IMG/VR virus record: IMGVR_UViG_3300030099_005390
Span: 1 to 37,630 of that record
DNA length: 37,630 nucleotides
Reading direction: 5' to 3' (one strand)
Source: a virus
This document shows, one piece after another, positions 21,209 through 30,301 of the stretch. The notes below the pieces were generated by a model, which saw nothing but the letters and a program-made list of their open reading frames with translations, ran no database searches and was not told the origin of the DNA. Each line of letters opens with the position of its first letter. Positions within the stretch are counted from its first letter, which is position 1. The position numbers and the translations under genes were made by a program.

Positions 21209-21988
21209 TTAACCTATGTACGACCCGAAAGCTTTGCCGCCGACGCTTCCGATAGTAGCGCCTGCTGTTGCGCCAGCAGGATTAAACCCTGAAGCAACAA
21301 AACCAATTGTGCCGCCAACTGCGCCAAGGATACCCCCAAGCACATTAGACCACAATGACCCACTTGCCTGCTCTTGCTGGAAGGCTAACTGCTGCATTGC
21401 AAAAGCGCGGTCTTCCGCTCTTTGCTGGCCTTGAATTAGTAGCTGCTCTAGCTGAGCACCGGCTTCAAGACGAGCCTGACGCGAAGCATCGGCAATAGCA
21501 GACTCACCCTCTGTTTCTGACGCTTGAGCTGCCCCACTTGCCGCCCTCAACAAATCCGCAGCTTCAAAAGAGCCGCGAGCCTGAGCAGCGCCAAAGCCTC
21601 GCTGTGCGCCTGAAAGAATTTTAAGTTGACGCTCTGCTTCAATTTGCCCTGCTGTCTTTCTTCGACCTTCGGCTACGTCGGCTAGGCGGCTGGCGTACCC
21701 AAATATCTTATCGCCCTCCAAGCCATACTCTCGACGGCGGCCCATCATCCGAGCGTAACGGTCAGCCTGGATAGCTTGGTTGCGGTTTTCTGCAAGTTTT
21801 GCCTCGTCGGGGTCAATGCCTTGCTGCTCAAAAAAATCTTGGCGGTCAGCCTCAAAAGCTCCTTGATTTTCGTCATCCGTATAAAACGGGTCATCTCCCG
21901 CAAGGGTGTAATCACCTAAATATTTATCGCCAAAGATTTCACTGTCATCGCGTTCTTCGGTCCCGTAATATTCCTTATCCGTTGCCAT
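21209..21988 (-). CDS. Internal virion protein with glycine-rich hydrophobic tail (259 aa)
   Basis: A 259-residue protein with an acidic, probably disordered N-terminal 60 residues (DDENQGAFEADRQDF) and a long helical Gln/Ala-rich middle (SGAQRGFGAAQARGSF, LEQLLIQGQQRAEDRAFAMQQ). The C-terminus is Gly/Ala-rich and hydrophobic from about 210 (NVLGGILGAVGGTIGFVASGF, then ATAGATIGSVGGKAFGSYIG), able to insert in a membrane. This matches the layout of podovirus internal or ejection proteins. The ATG shares a base with the previous stop. Confidence 0.65.
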   Translation of the reverse strand: MATDKEYYGTEERDDSEIFGDKYLGDYTLAGDDPFYTDDENQGAFEADRQDFFEQQGIDPDEAKLAENRNQAIQADRYARMMGRRREYGLEGDKIFGYASRLADVAEGRRKTAGQIEAERQLKILSGAQRGFGAAQARGSFEAADLLRAASGAAQASETEGESAIADASRQARLEAGAQLEQLLIQGQQRAEDRAFAMQQLAFQQEQASGSLWSNVLGGILGAVGGTIGFVASGFNPAGATAGATIGSVGGKAFGSYIG

Positions 21989-22695
21989 TACATACCCCCT
22001 GCTTGGTTAGGCATCGGTGGCAGGTCGGCCATCCACCGCTTATCTTTGTCCCGTTTCTTAATAAGCTCAACAAGCTCTTCTTCGGGGCTTGCTGGAGGCA
22101 CGTACTTACCTGCCCCAGTAGTGCCTCCGTACATCAATGCGTCCTCTTGCGCCTGAAGCTGAGAAACCGCGTTTTGACCCGATGGACCGCCGTACATCAA
22201 GGCATCGTCTTGGGCTTGAAGCTGAGAGATAACGTTGCCGCCAGTAGCGCCGCCGTACATCAGCGAGTCTTCAATAACAGAAGCGCGTTCGGCATCGGTG
22301 AGAACAGGGGAAGAGTCGCGCATCCGTGTTTGTGGTGCTACTTCGCCCTCTTCTTTTTTCTCATCTTCTTCGGTTTCAGCCAAAAAGCTAATTAAGGCAC
22401 CGACTGAATCAGCGGCAGCTCCAACTATGGCCATCTTTTTCGCTTGTGCAGCTTGGTCTTTTTGCATTTCAAGCTGCGTCTTTCCTATATCGCGCCGCAT
22501 CTCTTGCCCTGCGGCCTGCTCTAAAGCCCTGCCCTTGCCCATTACTCGGCGCAAATCCGCGTTTACTTCGCCCTGTGCAAGCTGGCCCATGATTTGGCTA
22601 GATACTCGCCGAGCAATCGCGTCCTTCATCATTTGGCCGCGAGCTTCTTGAGTAGCTTGCTCCCGTAACGCTTGAGATAAAAATGCTGATGCCAT
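21988..22695 (-). CDS. Internal virion protein with 21-residue repeats (235 aa)
   Basis: A 235-residue Gln/Ala/Met-rich helical protein. Residues 1-90 are coiled-coil-like; a hydrophobic stretch follows (VGAAADSVGALISFLA at 91-106), then an acidic linker. Three copies of an (E/D)D(S/A)LMYGG unit start at 142, 163 and 184, exactly 21 residues apart, joined by VISQLQAQ or AVSQLQAQ. The C-terminus is acidic-basic (EEELVELIKKRDKDKRW). Not recognised by family. It directly follows the nozzle-like gene (stop and start overlap by one base) and is the first of the internal protein group. Confidence 0.65.
   Translation of the reverse strand: MASAFLSQALREQATQEARGQMMKDAIARRVSSQIMGQLAQGEVNADLRRVMGKGRALEQAAGQEMRRDIGKTQLEMQKDQAAQAKKMAIVGAAADSVGALISFLAETEEDEKKEEGEVAPQTRMRDSSPVLTDAERASVIEDSLMYGGATGGNVISQLQAQDDALMYGGPSGQNAVSQLQAQEDALMYGGTTGAGKYVPPASPEEELVELIKKRDKDKRWMADLPPMPNQAGGM
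22123..22272 (-). repeat. 63-bp in-frame tandem repeats (21 aa), about 2.4 copies
   Basis: The DNA coding (E/D)D(S/A)LMYGG-xxGxNxxSQLQAQ is tandemly repeated at 63-bp spacing, the third copy ending after the LMYGG part. Copies differ in the third positions and some residues, so they are not fresh duplications. Confidence 0.7.
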
Positions 22696-25600
22696 TACAA
22701 TGTCCTATCTGCTATCGTTTTAAATGTCGTTGGGTCTGGTCGTATTCCTACCTCAAAAGCAAAGCCGTCTATCTCTGCACCAGCGGTTGAGCCGGAAAGA
22801 GTAAGCAACAGTTGAATGGCTCGGGTTTTTTGCTTACCTAAATGCGCCCTATAGATGTACGGCTCTGTTGGTGCGCTTGATATTGTCTTTGTAAACGTTT
22901 CGCTGGTGTTGTCTGAGTAATCGTTTTTAATTGCCAGTGATAAATCATGGGCACCCACATATTCGCCCATAAGCATAACGCGATAAACACGGTCTTTTTT
23001 CATTACTCCGGTAGAAGAAACAAAGCCGGTTTGAATTGTAACGTCATAGTCTTGATTGCTTCCAGTGGTAGAATGATCCTGAAAAACGCTGTCATCTTGC
23101 TCAAATTGCTTTCCGTCTACAGTTAAGCGCTGAAACTTGGAGCCGTCAAAAATTTCGTCAACCTGATACTTTGTATCGTAATAGTTAATCCCGAAAGTGT
23201 GCCATTGTTTTAAGTAGTAATTGTATACACAGTAAACATCGATGCCTTTAGCTGTTGGCGATGCAGGTTGTAGCATTATGCGAATACTACTATCGTCATC
23301 ATGGCGTATCATACTAACAGCCAAATTTGACCCAACAGTATCTTCAACCCCTGCCCCAATATAGGCGACCGACATATCCCGACCTACAAGATAAATGCCT
23401 CGGTCGGTTTGATAAAAAACGCCTAAAGGAGAATCAACATGAGCCGCGCCTAGCTTTGCACCCTGGTCATTTGCAAAAAGACGTGGAGGTCTAAAAGCAC
23501 CTTCGCCGATTGCGTTAGGCCCTGACCCGGTAGTGTAGTAACCGTTGTCTTCTGTGAATATAAGAAGATGGTCAAGATTTGACTCAATTGCAGTTATCTT
23601 GCTGGGGTCACCAGAAAGGCCGACAGTAAACGGCCCAGTCGAAGGGAAGTATGGCGTCGAACCCTCTTTTATCGGAAGCGACAAGAAAACCTTGTCGTCA
23701 ATCCCGGCAGCAAACAATTTGTTTTGATGGCGTATCAAATCAGTACACGAACCAATAAACCCGTTCGCAGGAGCACCGCCCTGCGTATAAATAACTAAAC
23801 CGCTTTCTGCGATCTTGGCGTAATCAACAGGCCGATCCTTAAAGGTAACGTACATATTGGTCGGCGATTCATCAAGCTTAACCGAGCCAGCATGATAAAA
23901 AACGCTTCCGCCTTCTCCGTCGTTCCTGTAAAGCTCAATGCTAATATTCTCTTTTCGAGAAAAACTTGGAACGTAAACTTGAACACGAATGTACGACATT
24001 AAGGCAATCGCTGAAATGCTAACTTTACCTGTGCTAGTGCCCCCCGAGAGCGTAAGAACGTCGCTTGCAGTATGACCGCTTCCAGGCTCAACTACCTGAG
24101 CACTTAAGATCCCACCGGAACCGTTTACAGACCTAACCCTGATAGTTGTGCCTGTCCCGCTGCCTGCCGAGCTTGTTGTGTAAACTTGGTCCACCACAAA
24201 GCCGGTTCCAGCAGTGTGAGCAGCTACCGTATAAGCAAGCCCTGCTTCGGTTGTCACTTCATGAATATCCGAAGGACGAGACTCTATAAGGTTTCCTCGG
24301 TCGTCGGACCACACGTAAACAGCTTGATATTTTATAGTTTTGCCGTTGGGATAACCAGGAGTAGAACCGCCTGCTGAGTAACCAGAGCTACCCATGGGGT
24401 ACTGCACTACTCGACGAATAGATGGGTAAGTAATAAAGCCTTGTTCATATACTTGATTGCCATCGTAGCCATGCAAGAATCCGCCAGTACCAACCCAAGC
24501 GTTTTCTATGTCAGCCGAAGCGAGAACACGGGCAGGGTCAAAATCTACTATAAACTCAGACACTCCAAAAATATTATCAGGGTAATCTGACGATGCGTAA
24601 GTCCCCGCCCCATAACTCACGTAACCATGAAACCGTGAAGCCCCAAAAACAAAAAGAGTATCGCTGTTTTTTGATATTACTCTTTGAACCCCGTGCCACA
24701 ACCTGCGAGTTTCTCGACCTATAGCACCGCCTGCCGTAGTGTCATCGTCGGAACCGTTAGGGGGTGCAATGGTTGTCCACTCAGTCCCTAAACAACTGGC
24801 GCATTGCCCCGTTTCAAGAGCACCAATAAGTTCTTTTTCGGAGTTAATTAAAACAGAGTTATTACTTAAGCCCCTGTCGTTTCGTTTTGTTTCGCTAAAC
24901 TCCGGGTAAAGCGCGTTATCGTTTACTTGAGAAACAACACAATAGAGCTTGCTGTTGTACCTAAAGAAGTCTGAAGTAACCGAAGCATTGTAGCCCACAA
25001 CGCCACCGTTAGTAATGGATAACGAGGAGCTGTTTCTGTTTAAGGTATACTCTTTAATGTAATGCAGTGGCACCATTCCGGGCCGCACCGCTGTAGACGT
25101 GTACTCTGTTTGAGCTACCCCGTGACCAAGCGATTCATCTACGGCACCCGTCAAATTACCACTTACCGGATTATCACTTGCGTCTTCTGCCCACACGGTG
25201 CAAAAAACCGTCAAAGTATCTGCTGCGCTAGTTAAGCATCCAGCCGTTCCATTTAAAAGCCAAAGATTGCCCGTTGAAAACCCATCAGGGTAGGGGTCCA
25301 GATCATGAGCATAAAGATGAAACCCGGATAGGTCATCCTCTACAACTGCAAGCTGAGGACCTGTCACACCTGTAGCAACGTCTGTTCTTGTCCAGCCTAC
25401 AACGATTGAGTAACTAGAGTCTGCTGCGGCGTCACTTAAATGCTTGATCATAATCCCCGTGGGGGTAAACTTTGTAATTGATGCACGGGCATTGTAGCTG
25501 CCAAAAGAAGGGTGAGTTATGCCCGAGCCACCCGTAAGCTGGGCTTTTTGGGGTGAGCTTACAATAGCGCTTCCTGACCGATACAGATAAACAACCGACA

Positions 25601-26483
25601 AGTCGCCGCCGTGCCCAACGTATGCACAAACAGCACCCTCGCTGTAAATGCGAGATGTGCAGGGGTCAAGTTCAAATACAGGGTAATTGTCGTTAAGCCT
25701 AAGAGCGGAACCCGAGCTGTCGTTGATGGCAAACCCATTGGTTGAGCTACCCTCGAACCCAGTTGTCAAAACCTCGGTAACACTTGTGCAGGCGAGTGTT
25801 CGATATCTTAACTCGTGTTTATTTGCCGAGCCGTCATAGCGTTGAAAAATAATGTGAATTTTATCCGCTGGCCCTGTTACTCTTTCCGTAAAACACTGCG
25901 GCTGACCAAACTTGTACATGCACGTGACGTTGCCTGTCGAATTTGTGTCAACAGCAATATCGTTTGACCCGATAAGCTCTCGGCTTATTAGCGTCGCGCC
26001 TGTCTCAATATGAACAACATCGGCGTAAATTTTATATCTTTGAGTTGCGGTATCCCCGTCAATAAACTCGTACTCTTCCCAGACATATAAGCGCACACCG
26101 TTCTTTTCGGCTATCTGAGCGTTGCTTTGTCTTCGGTCAATCTGCTTTCGAACAATCTTGTTCTCAACGGTACAGGGCACATAGGTGCCCTTGTTCAGCA
26201 GTGAGGTGCCGGTTACCTTACAGTAAAGCTTCTCACCGTCGAGTATAAGAGTCTCATCTTGAAACTTGCTTATTGCTTTGCCGGACGTAATTGAGCTTCC
26301 GCCGATAACGTTTTGTTTGCTGTTTGTAGTAACAAACCCACCGCGTTTTTTTGCTCGGCCCTTTTTATCAAAAACGACATTATCCGCTTTTGTCAGTCCG
26401 TCAGGCGTTCTTGTAGCGTCAGATGATTTCTCATCCATCCCAGCAGTCAAAGCAAATGATAGGGTTCGTTTTTGCAGTGCCAT
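22695..26483 (-). CDS. Nozzle-like tail protein with inserted beta domain (1262 aa)
   Basis: A 1262-residue tail protein. The N-terminus (LTAGMDEKSSDAT, then LTKADNVVFDKKGRAKKRGGF) is the opening of the podovirus nozzle or stabilisation protein family, which forms the tail tip and gates DNA. The body is rich in short beta strands, as in a beta-propeller, with repeated LLNGTAGCL and YLYRSGSAIV-like strands. It is much longer than most members. At roughly residues 755-835 there is a Gly/Ser-rich module (GSGTGTTIRVRSVNGSGGIL, then PGSGHTASDVLTLSGG) that interrupts the pattern and resembles repeats grafted on many phage tail proteins. The ATG at 26483 overlaps the preceding stop; an upstream GTG at 26495 is less likely. 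Confidence 0.7.
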   Translation of the reverse strand: MALQKRTLSFALTAGMDEKSSDATRTPDGLTKADNVVFDKKGRAKKRGGFVTTNSKQNVIGGSSITSGKAISKFQDETLILDGEKLYCKVTGTSLLNKGTYVPCTVENKIVRKQIDRRQSNAQIAEKNGVRLYVWEEYEFIDGDTATQRYKIYADVVHIETGATLISRELIGSNDIAVDTNSTGNVTCMYKFGQPQCFTERVTGPADKIHIIFQRYDGSANKHELRYRTLACTSVTEVLTTGFEGSSTNGFAINDSSGSALRLNDNYPVFELDPCTSRIYSEGAVCAYVGHGGDLSVVYLYRSGSAIVSSPQKAQLTGGSGITHPSFGSYNARASITKFTPTGIMIKHLSDAAADSSYSIVVGWTRTDVATGVTGPQLAVVEDDLSGFHLYAHDLDPYPDGFSTGNLWLLNGTAGCLTSAADTLTVFCTVWAEDASDNPVSGNLTGAVDESLGHGVAQTEYTSTAVRPGMVPLHYIKEYTLNRNSSSLSITNGGVVGYNASVTSDFFRYNSKLYCVVSQVNDNALYPEFSETKRNDRGLSNNSVLINSEKELIGALETGQCASCLGTEWTTIAPPNGSDDDTTAGGAIGRETRRLWHGVQRVISKNSDTLFVFGASRFHGYVSYGAGTYASSDYPDNIFGVSEFIVDFDPARVLASADIENAWVGTGGFLHGYDGNQVYEQGFITYPSIRRVVQYPMGSSGYSAGGSTPGYPNGKTIKYQAVYVWSDDRGNLIESRPSDIHEVTTEAGLAYTVAAHTAGTGFVVDQVYTTSSAGSGTGTTIRVRSVNGSGGILSAQVVEPGSGHTASDVLTLSGGTSTGKVSISAIALMSYIRVQVYVPSFSRKENISIELYRNDGEGGSVFYHAGSVKLDESPTNMYVTFKDRPVDYAKIAESGLVIYTQGGAPANGFIGSCTDLIRHQNKLFAAGIDDKVFLSLPIKEGSTPYFPSTGPFTVGLSGDPSKITAIESNLDHLLIFTEDNGYYTTGSGPNAIGEGAFRPPRLFANDQGAKLGAAHVDSPLGVFYQTDRGIYLVGRDMSVAYIGAGVEDTVGSNLAVSMIRHDDDSSIRIMLQPASPTAKGIDVYCVYNYYLKQWHTFGINYYDTKYQVDEIFDGSKFQRLTVDGKQFEQDDSVFQDHSTTGSNQDYDVTIQTGFVSSTGVMKKDRVYRVMLMGEYVGAHDLSLAIKNDYSDNTSETFTKTISSAPTEPYIYRAHLGKQKTRAIQLLLTLSGSTAGAEIDGFAFEVGIRPDPTTFKTIADRTL

Positions 26484-26797
26484 CAGAATATCCACAATGA
26501 AGCTGTGCAGGCTGTGCCTGAGCTTTTTAAAGCAATGTACTGACTGGGCGAAGTATTCGCGCCGTCGTCTACCTGTATCGTTGCCGTCGCGTTAATCGAA
26601 ACAACAATAAAACCACTATAGCCTCTTTCCAGCCTGTGATAAATGCGCTGTACATCTGAAGCTGGAAACTCGATATCTTTAATTAAGCGGCCAGAAAGCA
26701 AGCCTTGCGACTGAAGACCATCGGCAAAAATCTCTACTTTGTCCTGAACCATCGTTAGGTCAGGGTCGTCTGTCTTGTGGCGCTCGTACTCAATCAT
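26483..26797 (-). CDS. Small tail/neck protein (104 aa)
   Basis: A 104-residue protein of likely beta-sandwich fold: QGLLSGRLIKDIEFPASDVQ, then HRLERGYSGFIVVSINATATI. This strand order (a gene-specific L-G-R-x-V pattern, then GWIVV) recurs in small proteins between adaptor and nozzle in several aquatic podoviruses, from memory. Role is unknown but virion-associated by location. Its stop overlaps the start of the nozzle-like gene. Confidence 0.6.
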   Translation of the reverse strand: MIEYERHKTDDPDLTMVQDKVEIFADGLQSQGLLSGRLIKDIEFPASDVQRIYHRLERGYSGFIVVSINATATIQVDDGANTSPSQYIALKSSGTACTASLWIF

Positions 26798-26799
26798 GA

Positions 26800-27507
26800 C
26801 TAAACCAGATTAATGTAATCATCGAGGTATGAGGTAGTTCCAACGTTTACATCTGTAATCGAGTAAGACTCGCCAGCATCGCGTTTTCCTGAGACTTGCT
26901 CAAGGCGCTGAAGCTGCTGCTGCTTTTGGACAAGGAGCACCTGAACATCGGACTCTTCTTTTTGCAGGCATTTTATAGCTGCGTCGATAATAACATATTC
27001 TTCGTAACCTTTCGCTACTTGCGGGGCTACAGCAACAATCTCTTCGTCGGTAGCTGTTGCGCTGAAGTAAGTAGGCTCCGGAACAAAGTGCAGGGTAGCA
27101 GTGCCTGACACCGTAGGGCTCGGAATAAACTTAATCTTAGAACCTTGAATATGATAAAGCGTGTTTGTTATCAGAGAAGAAACAATTCCAGGCGAGTTGT
27201 ACATGGCCCGTTCCTGAAAGTGATACGGCTTTAACCTGTAATTAGTCCCGCCAACGTCAAAATCTACACCTAAAGCCTTGTAGAAGGTTGACGGCAGGTC
27301 AAAACTACCCGTGCCGGGAAGCTCGTAAGTGGTTGAAGTTACATAGTAATCTTCAAACTTAGTGACTAGGATGTCATGAATTTCCGCCATTGCGACGTTA
27401 ATATAGTCAACAACCTCGGCATCAGAGACAAAGGTAGAGCCAACCATATCCGCACGTCGGCGAACTCCAGTAATTAAGTTTGCCAGCGTAAGGGTATTGT
27501 TCGGCAT
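26800..27507 (-). CDS. Head-tail adaptor-like protein (235 aa)
   Basis: A 235-residue protein with the look of the adaptor (neck) proteins that dock on the portal. It opens with LTLANLITGVRRRADMVGSTFVSDAEVVDYINVAMAEIHDILV, the helical start seen in such proteins. Then come beta strands around a LPSTFYKALGVDF segment and a helical C-terminus (VLLVQKQQQLQRLEQ). The start is the ATG at 27507 with GGGGGATAGG upstream; the earlier in-frame ATG at 27552 would read through the terminator stem and is rejected. It is followed by two tail genes. Confidence 0.7.
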   Translation of the reverse strand: MPNNTLTLANLITGVRRRADMVGSTFVSDAEVVDYINVAMAEIHDILVTKFEDYYVTSTTYELPGTGSFDLPSTFYKALGVDFDVGGTNYRLKPYHFQERAMYNSPGIVSSLITNTLYHIQGSKIKFIPSPTVSGTATLHFVPEPTYFSATATDEEIVAVAPQVAKGYEEYVIIDAAIKCLQKEESDVQVLLVQKQQQLQRLEQVSGKRDAGESYSITDVNVGTTSYLDDYINLV

Positions 27508-27526
27508 ACCTATCCCCCAAAGGAAA

Positions 27527-27549
27527 AGCGGGGGCACGTAGCCCCCGCT
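27527..27549 (-). terminator. Strong rho-independent terminator within the late block
   Basis: On the - strand AGCGGGGGC (27549-27541) and GCCCCCGCT (27535-27527) form a perfect nine-pair stem with a five-base loop, then TTTTCCTTT. It starts four bases after the gene that ends at 27553 and sits right before the adaptor gene. It separates the capsid group from the tail group, so it probably lowers tail-gene transcription relative to capsid. Confidence 0.8.
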
Positions 27550-27552
27550 CAA

Positions 27553-27735
27553 TTAATCCATCATAGTTGCCAAGTCGGACATCGCACTGACGACCGCATC
27601 GGCATCATTATCTTGGATGGCCTTGAGGAATTTCTCCCCTGCCTCCTTCTTCATCAGGCCGCTATCATCCTCTTCTGGGCCATCTTTTTTGGCCTTTTCA
27701 AGAATCATAAGGGCAAGATTACCTTTGCCTTTCAT
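27553..27735 (-). CDS. Small acidic/basic late protein (60 aa)
   Basis: A 60-residue protein, probably helical throughout, with a charged stretch KKDGPEEDDSGLMKK and a C-terminal FLKAIQDNDADAVVSAMSDL. Not recognised, though small proteins of this sort follow the capsid gene in several aquatic phages. AGGAGC lies just upstream. It is the last gene before the terminator at 27527-27549. Confidence 0.6.
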   Translation of the reverse strand: MKGKGNLALMILEKAKKDGPEEDDSGLMKKEAGEKFLKAIQDNDADAVVSAMSDLATMMD

Positions 27736-27748
27736 GGCAAGCTCCTAG

Positions 27749-28123
27749 TTAGGTCACACTGCTGTTTTTCAGGAATGCAATAAATTGAATTTCCTGGTCG
27801 CTGTCACTGTCGCCAGTAACATCGTCATCAGAGTGGTCATTACAGACAAACGACAGTGTTCTTGCACCGTTTACATCGTGTGCTGTGCATTCGATGTATC
27901 GCTCAGGACCGCCGGTCCCAACAACATTTGCAGCACAATACAAAAGGTCACTGTATTTATCATCAAGTGTAACTGTAAAAACACCAGAACTCATGTCGGA
28001 GCATGTAAAGCCAATGCCTTCAGATACCCCTGTCATTGTGCCGTTGGTAAACGCAATGCGCCCACCAATAATAACGACAGCACGCTCTAGCGCTTTTACT
28101 GCTTTAAAATCTCTACTCGCCAT
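27749..28123 (-). CDS. Probable capsid decoration or stabilising protein (124 aa)
   Basis: A 124-residue beta-rich protein immediately downstream of the major capsid gene, the usual place of decoration proteins. It begins with a basic helix (SRDFKAVKALERAVVIIGG), followed by alternating strands (GVFTVTLDDKYSDLLYCA, RTLSFVCNDHSD) and an acidic loop (DDDVTGDSDSDQEIQF). The family is not recognised, and the call rests mostly on gene order. Confidence 0.5.
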   Translation of the reverse strand: MASRDFKAVKALERAVVIIGGRIAFTNGTMTGVSEGIGFTCSDMSSGVFTVTLDDKYSDLLYCAANVVGTGGPERYIECTAHDVNGARTLSFVCNDHSDDDVTGDSDSDQEIQFIAFLKNSSVT

Positions 28124-28151
28124 AACTCAATCTCCCTTCAGTGAGTCCGAA

Positions 28152-29387
28152 TTATGCCAATGAAATACGACAGTTAAATCCTGGCGCGTTACAGGCGACG
28201 TTTCCGTAGTAACCAAGGCGCACCTCGTAAGCATCATCATCGCTTTCGCGAAGCATACGATTACCGTCAAGATCCAAGAACGCTGGAGCATCCCCCAGAG
28301 TGTTAAGGCTCCAAGTGTCCATCTGAACCATCCAAGCAATATCAGGCTGGCAGTTTTGATCTGGCACAACGTTAATGGTTCCACGCGGTCCCCGGATAGC
28401 AATAGAGGAAAATCCAATATCGACATCGCGAGCTTTTGCTTCGCCATAAACAACTTTAGAACCAAGAGCTTTTTCAAGGCTTGAAAAAGTCGCAAAGTCA
28501 ACGAAACAGTAATCTGGGCGACCACCTTCACGGCCAATCAAAGAAGCCCCACCAATAAGCGCCTCTTCAATTGGAAGAGCAGAACCGTCAAAGCGGTTTC
28601 CACCCAGTCGAGAAGAGTCATCAGTACGTGCTTGGCTAAACAGGGTAGAGTTGTTTGAGTCAAGAACGCGAGGGCACCAAGCTTCAAGACCGCTAACCTT
28701 ATTATTAAGGTCACCTTTTTGAAGGATTGCGTGGTGAAGCGCAGGGGTTCCTGTTGTGCCGCTTACTACAAAGGTTCCGTTTGAACGGTCTACCGATGTA
28801 ATAGTCATGTCACCACCGATCTGGTTTAAAGAATCAGGCTTACGGTAACGTGAGTCTGTGGTTGTAGCAGTTTGATGTTGGAAGATGTTAATTACCATCC
28901 CTTTTTCAAAGTTGGTAATATCTTCAGCACTGGTCAGTGTTACCGTTTTCGAGCTGTTGTCCCAGCTAGAAACTGTACCAATTGTGCCCGTGCCATCGCG
29001 GTACATACTAACGGCCAAAGAGCGCGTAAGAGAGTGCATAGCACCATCTACTTCCATTGTAGCGTAGCGCAAGAAAGCGTCGCTATCTCGCTCGGTCGCC
29101 TTAATGGATTCGCCGGTAATGCTTGCAAAAGAATAATCCTTCACCCGTGTCAAAGTGAATCGACCAAGAGAAGATGTTGAGCTGACAGCCTTGCCGTTGC
29201 TAAAGTTGGCGCTTCGGCGCTGCGGATTTCCGTAAAGCAAAGGAATCGGCATATTCTCGCCGCCGAACTTTGTATATTTCGGCATCAACGCAAGAAGCGG
29301 ATTGTCCTGATAAACCATGTTTTGCACACGGAGAGGCTTATAGTGGTCTTTAAGCGCCTGTGTGACGCTGTTAATGTCGAGTGCCAT
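28152..29387 (-). CDS. Major capsid protein, HK97-like (411 aa)
   Basis: The major head protein. It has the expected place after portal and scaffold and about the right length. The N-terminus (VTQALKDHYKPLRVQNMVYQ) matches the start of capsid proteins of a broad podovirus/siphovirus group. Residues 50-130 hold the E-loop region (NFSNGKAVSSTSSLGRFTLT, ITGESIKATERDSDAF). The C-terminal domain ends LGYYGNVACNAPGFNCRISLA, as in many relatives. AAAGTTTGG precedes the ATG poorly; an AGTTTAAAA stretch is upstream, so translation may depend on other features. Confidence 0.82.
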   Translation of the reverse strand: MALDINSVTQALKDHYKPLRVQNMVYQDNPLLALMPKYTKFGGENMPIPLLYGNPQRRSANFSNGKAVSSTSSLGRFTLTRVKDYSFASITGESIKATERDSDAFLRYATMEVDGAMHSLTRSLAVSMYRDGTGTIGTVSSWDNSSKTVTLTSAEDITNFEKGMVINIFQHQTATTTDSRYRKPDSLNQIGGDMTITSVDRSNGTFVVSGTTGTPALHHAILQKGDLNNKVSGLEAWCPRVLDSNNSTLFSQARTDDSSRLGGNRFDGSALPIEEALIGGASLIGREGGRPDYCFVDFATFSSLEKALGSKVVYGEAKARDVDIGFSSIAIRGPRGTINVVPDQNCQPDIAWMVQMDTWSLNTLGDAPAFLDLDGNRMLRESDDDAYEVRLGYYGNVACNAPGFNCRISLA

Positions 29388-29402
29388 TTTTAAACTCCAA
29401 AG

Positions 29403-30284
29403 TTAGGGCGTAGCTTCCCATTTGATCATAGCAGCGGCACGTTCAAGGGACTTTTCCTTGCTTTCTAACGTGCTGCCGGATGTTTCCGTCTTTTTAGCAA
29501 CGTCACCATTGCTAAGTGTTTTCACCCGTTTCACTGCTTGCTCGGCGGCTTCTGGAGTCTCTGACTCGCGTGGTTTATCTAACTCACGAAATCTCTCTTG
29601 TAGCTTTTTGCTACCTAAGTAACGCTCGGCTTCCGCCATAAAGTGGTCCTCAACGAGCTTTGCCGCATCACCGTACTCAAGAACCTCTTTTGTAGAGTTG
29701 TAATGCTCCTGCATTACTTGCGCTACGAGTCCATAAGCGTCATGATGCTGCACCATCTCGAAGTCACTACTATCGTCTACGAAATTCTTAATGTTGTCAA
29801 CCAACTGAGTGTGGGCCGCGTTTACCTTGGCCTGCTCTGCTTGTTGACGTTGCTCGTCATAAATCTTTTCAATCTTCTCAAGTCGGCTATTTAACCGCTC
29901 ATTCTCAAGACGAAGTTTTTGCTCTTCGGTAGGATTGCCTTCATTGATGACTTGCTGCGTTAGGTCGTCATAACTAATTCCAAGCTCGCCAAGAAGTTTG
30001 GCAGGGTTTTCTTTTGCCAGTCGCTGCAAGTCAGCTAGGCGGGTCGAGTTACCTTCAAACTGCTCTTTCTGTTTGGCAAAGTTGGCAATTTCTTGCTCTT
30101 TTTGCCGCAAAGCTCGCTCTTTTCGAGCAAGTGCCGCAAATTGACGAGAAAAGTCAGGGCGCTCTGGCTCCGCTGGCGCTTCGGCGGCTTCAGCATTTTC
30201 AACTGCTTCTTCAGCCACCTCCTCCATTAGTTCCGCGCTCGGCGCTTCCTCAACCGCTGCTTCTTGTACTGCTTCTTCTGTCAT
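29403..30284 (-). CDS. Scaffolding protein (293 aa)
   Basis: A 293-residue highly charged protein between portal and capsid genes, the usual location of the scaffold. The first 45 residues are Glu/Ala-rich and acidic (EEAVQEAAVEEAPSAELMEE). Then a long coiled coil follows at about 50-170 (KERALRQKEQEIANFAKQKE, RLENERLNSRLEKIEKIYDE), and a helical C-terminus (KKTETSGSTLESKEKSLERA). It would guide capsid assembly and then leave. AGGGG lies upstream of the ATG. No protease is seen in the window to remove it. Confidence 0.8.
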   Translation of the reverse strand: MTEEAVQEAAVEEAPSAELMEEVAEEAVENAEAAEAPAEPERPDFSRQFAALARKERALRQKEQEIANFAKQKEQFEGNSTRLADLQRLAKENPAKLLGELGISYDDLTQQVINEGNPTEEQKLRLENERLNSRLEKIEKIYDEQRQQAEQAKVNAAHTQLVDNIKNFVDDSSDFEMVQHHDAYGLVAQVMQEHYNSTKEVLEYGDAAKLVEDHFMAEAERYLGSKKLQERFRELDKPRESETPEAAEQAVKRVKTLSNGDVAKKTETSGSTLESKEKSLERAAAMIKWEATP

Positions 30285-30301
30285 AATAACCCCTTGCGTT
30301 G

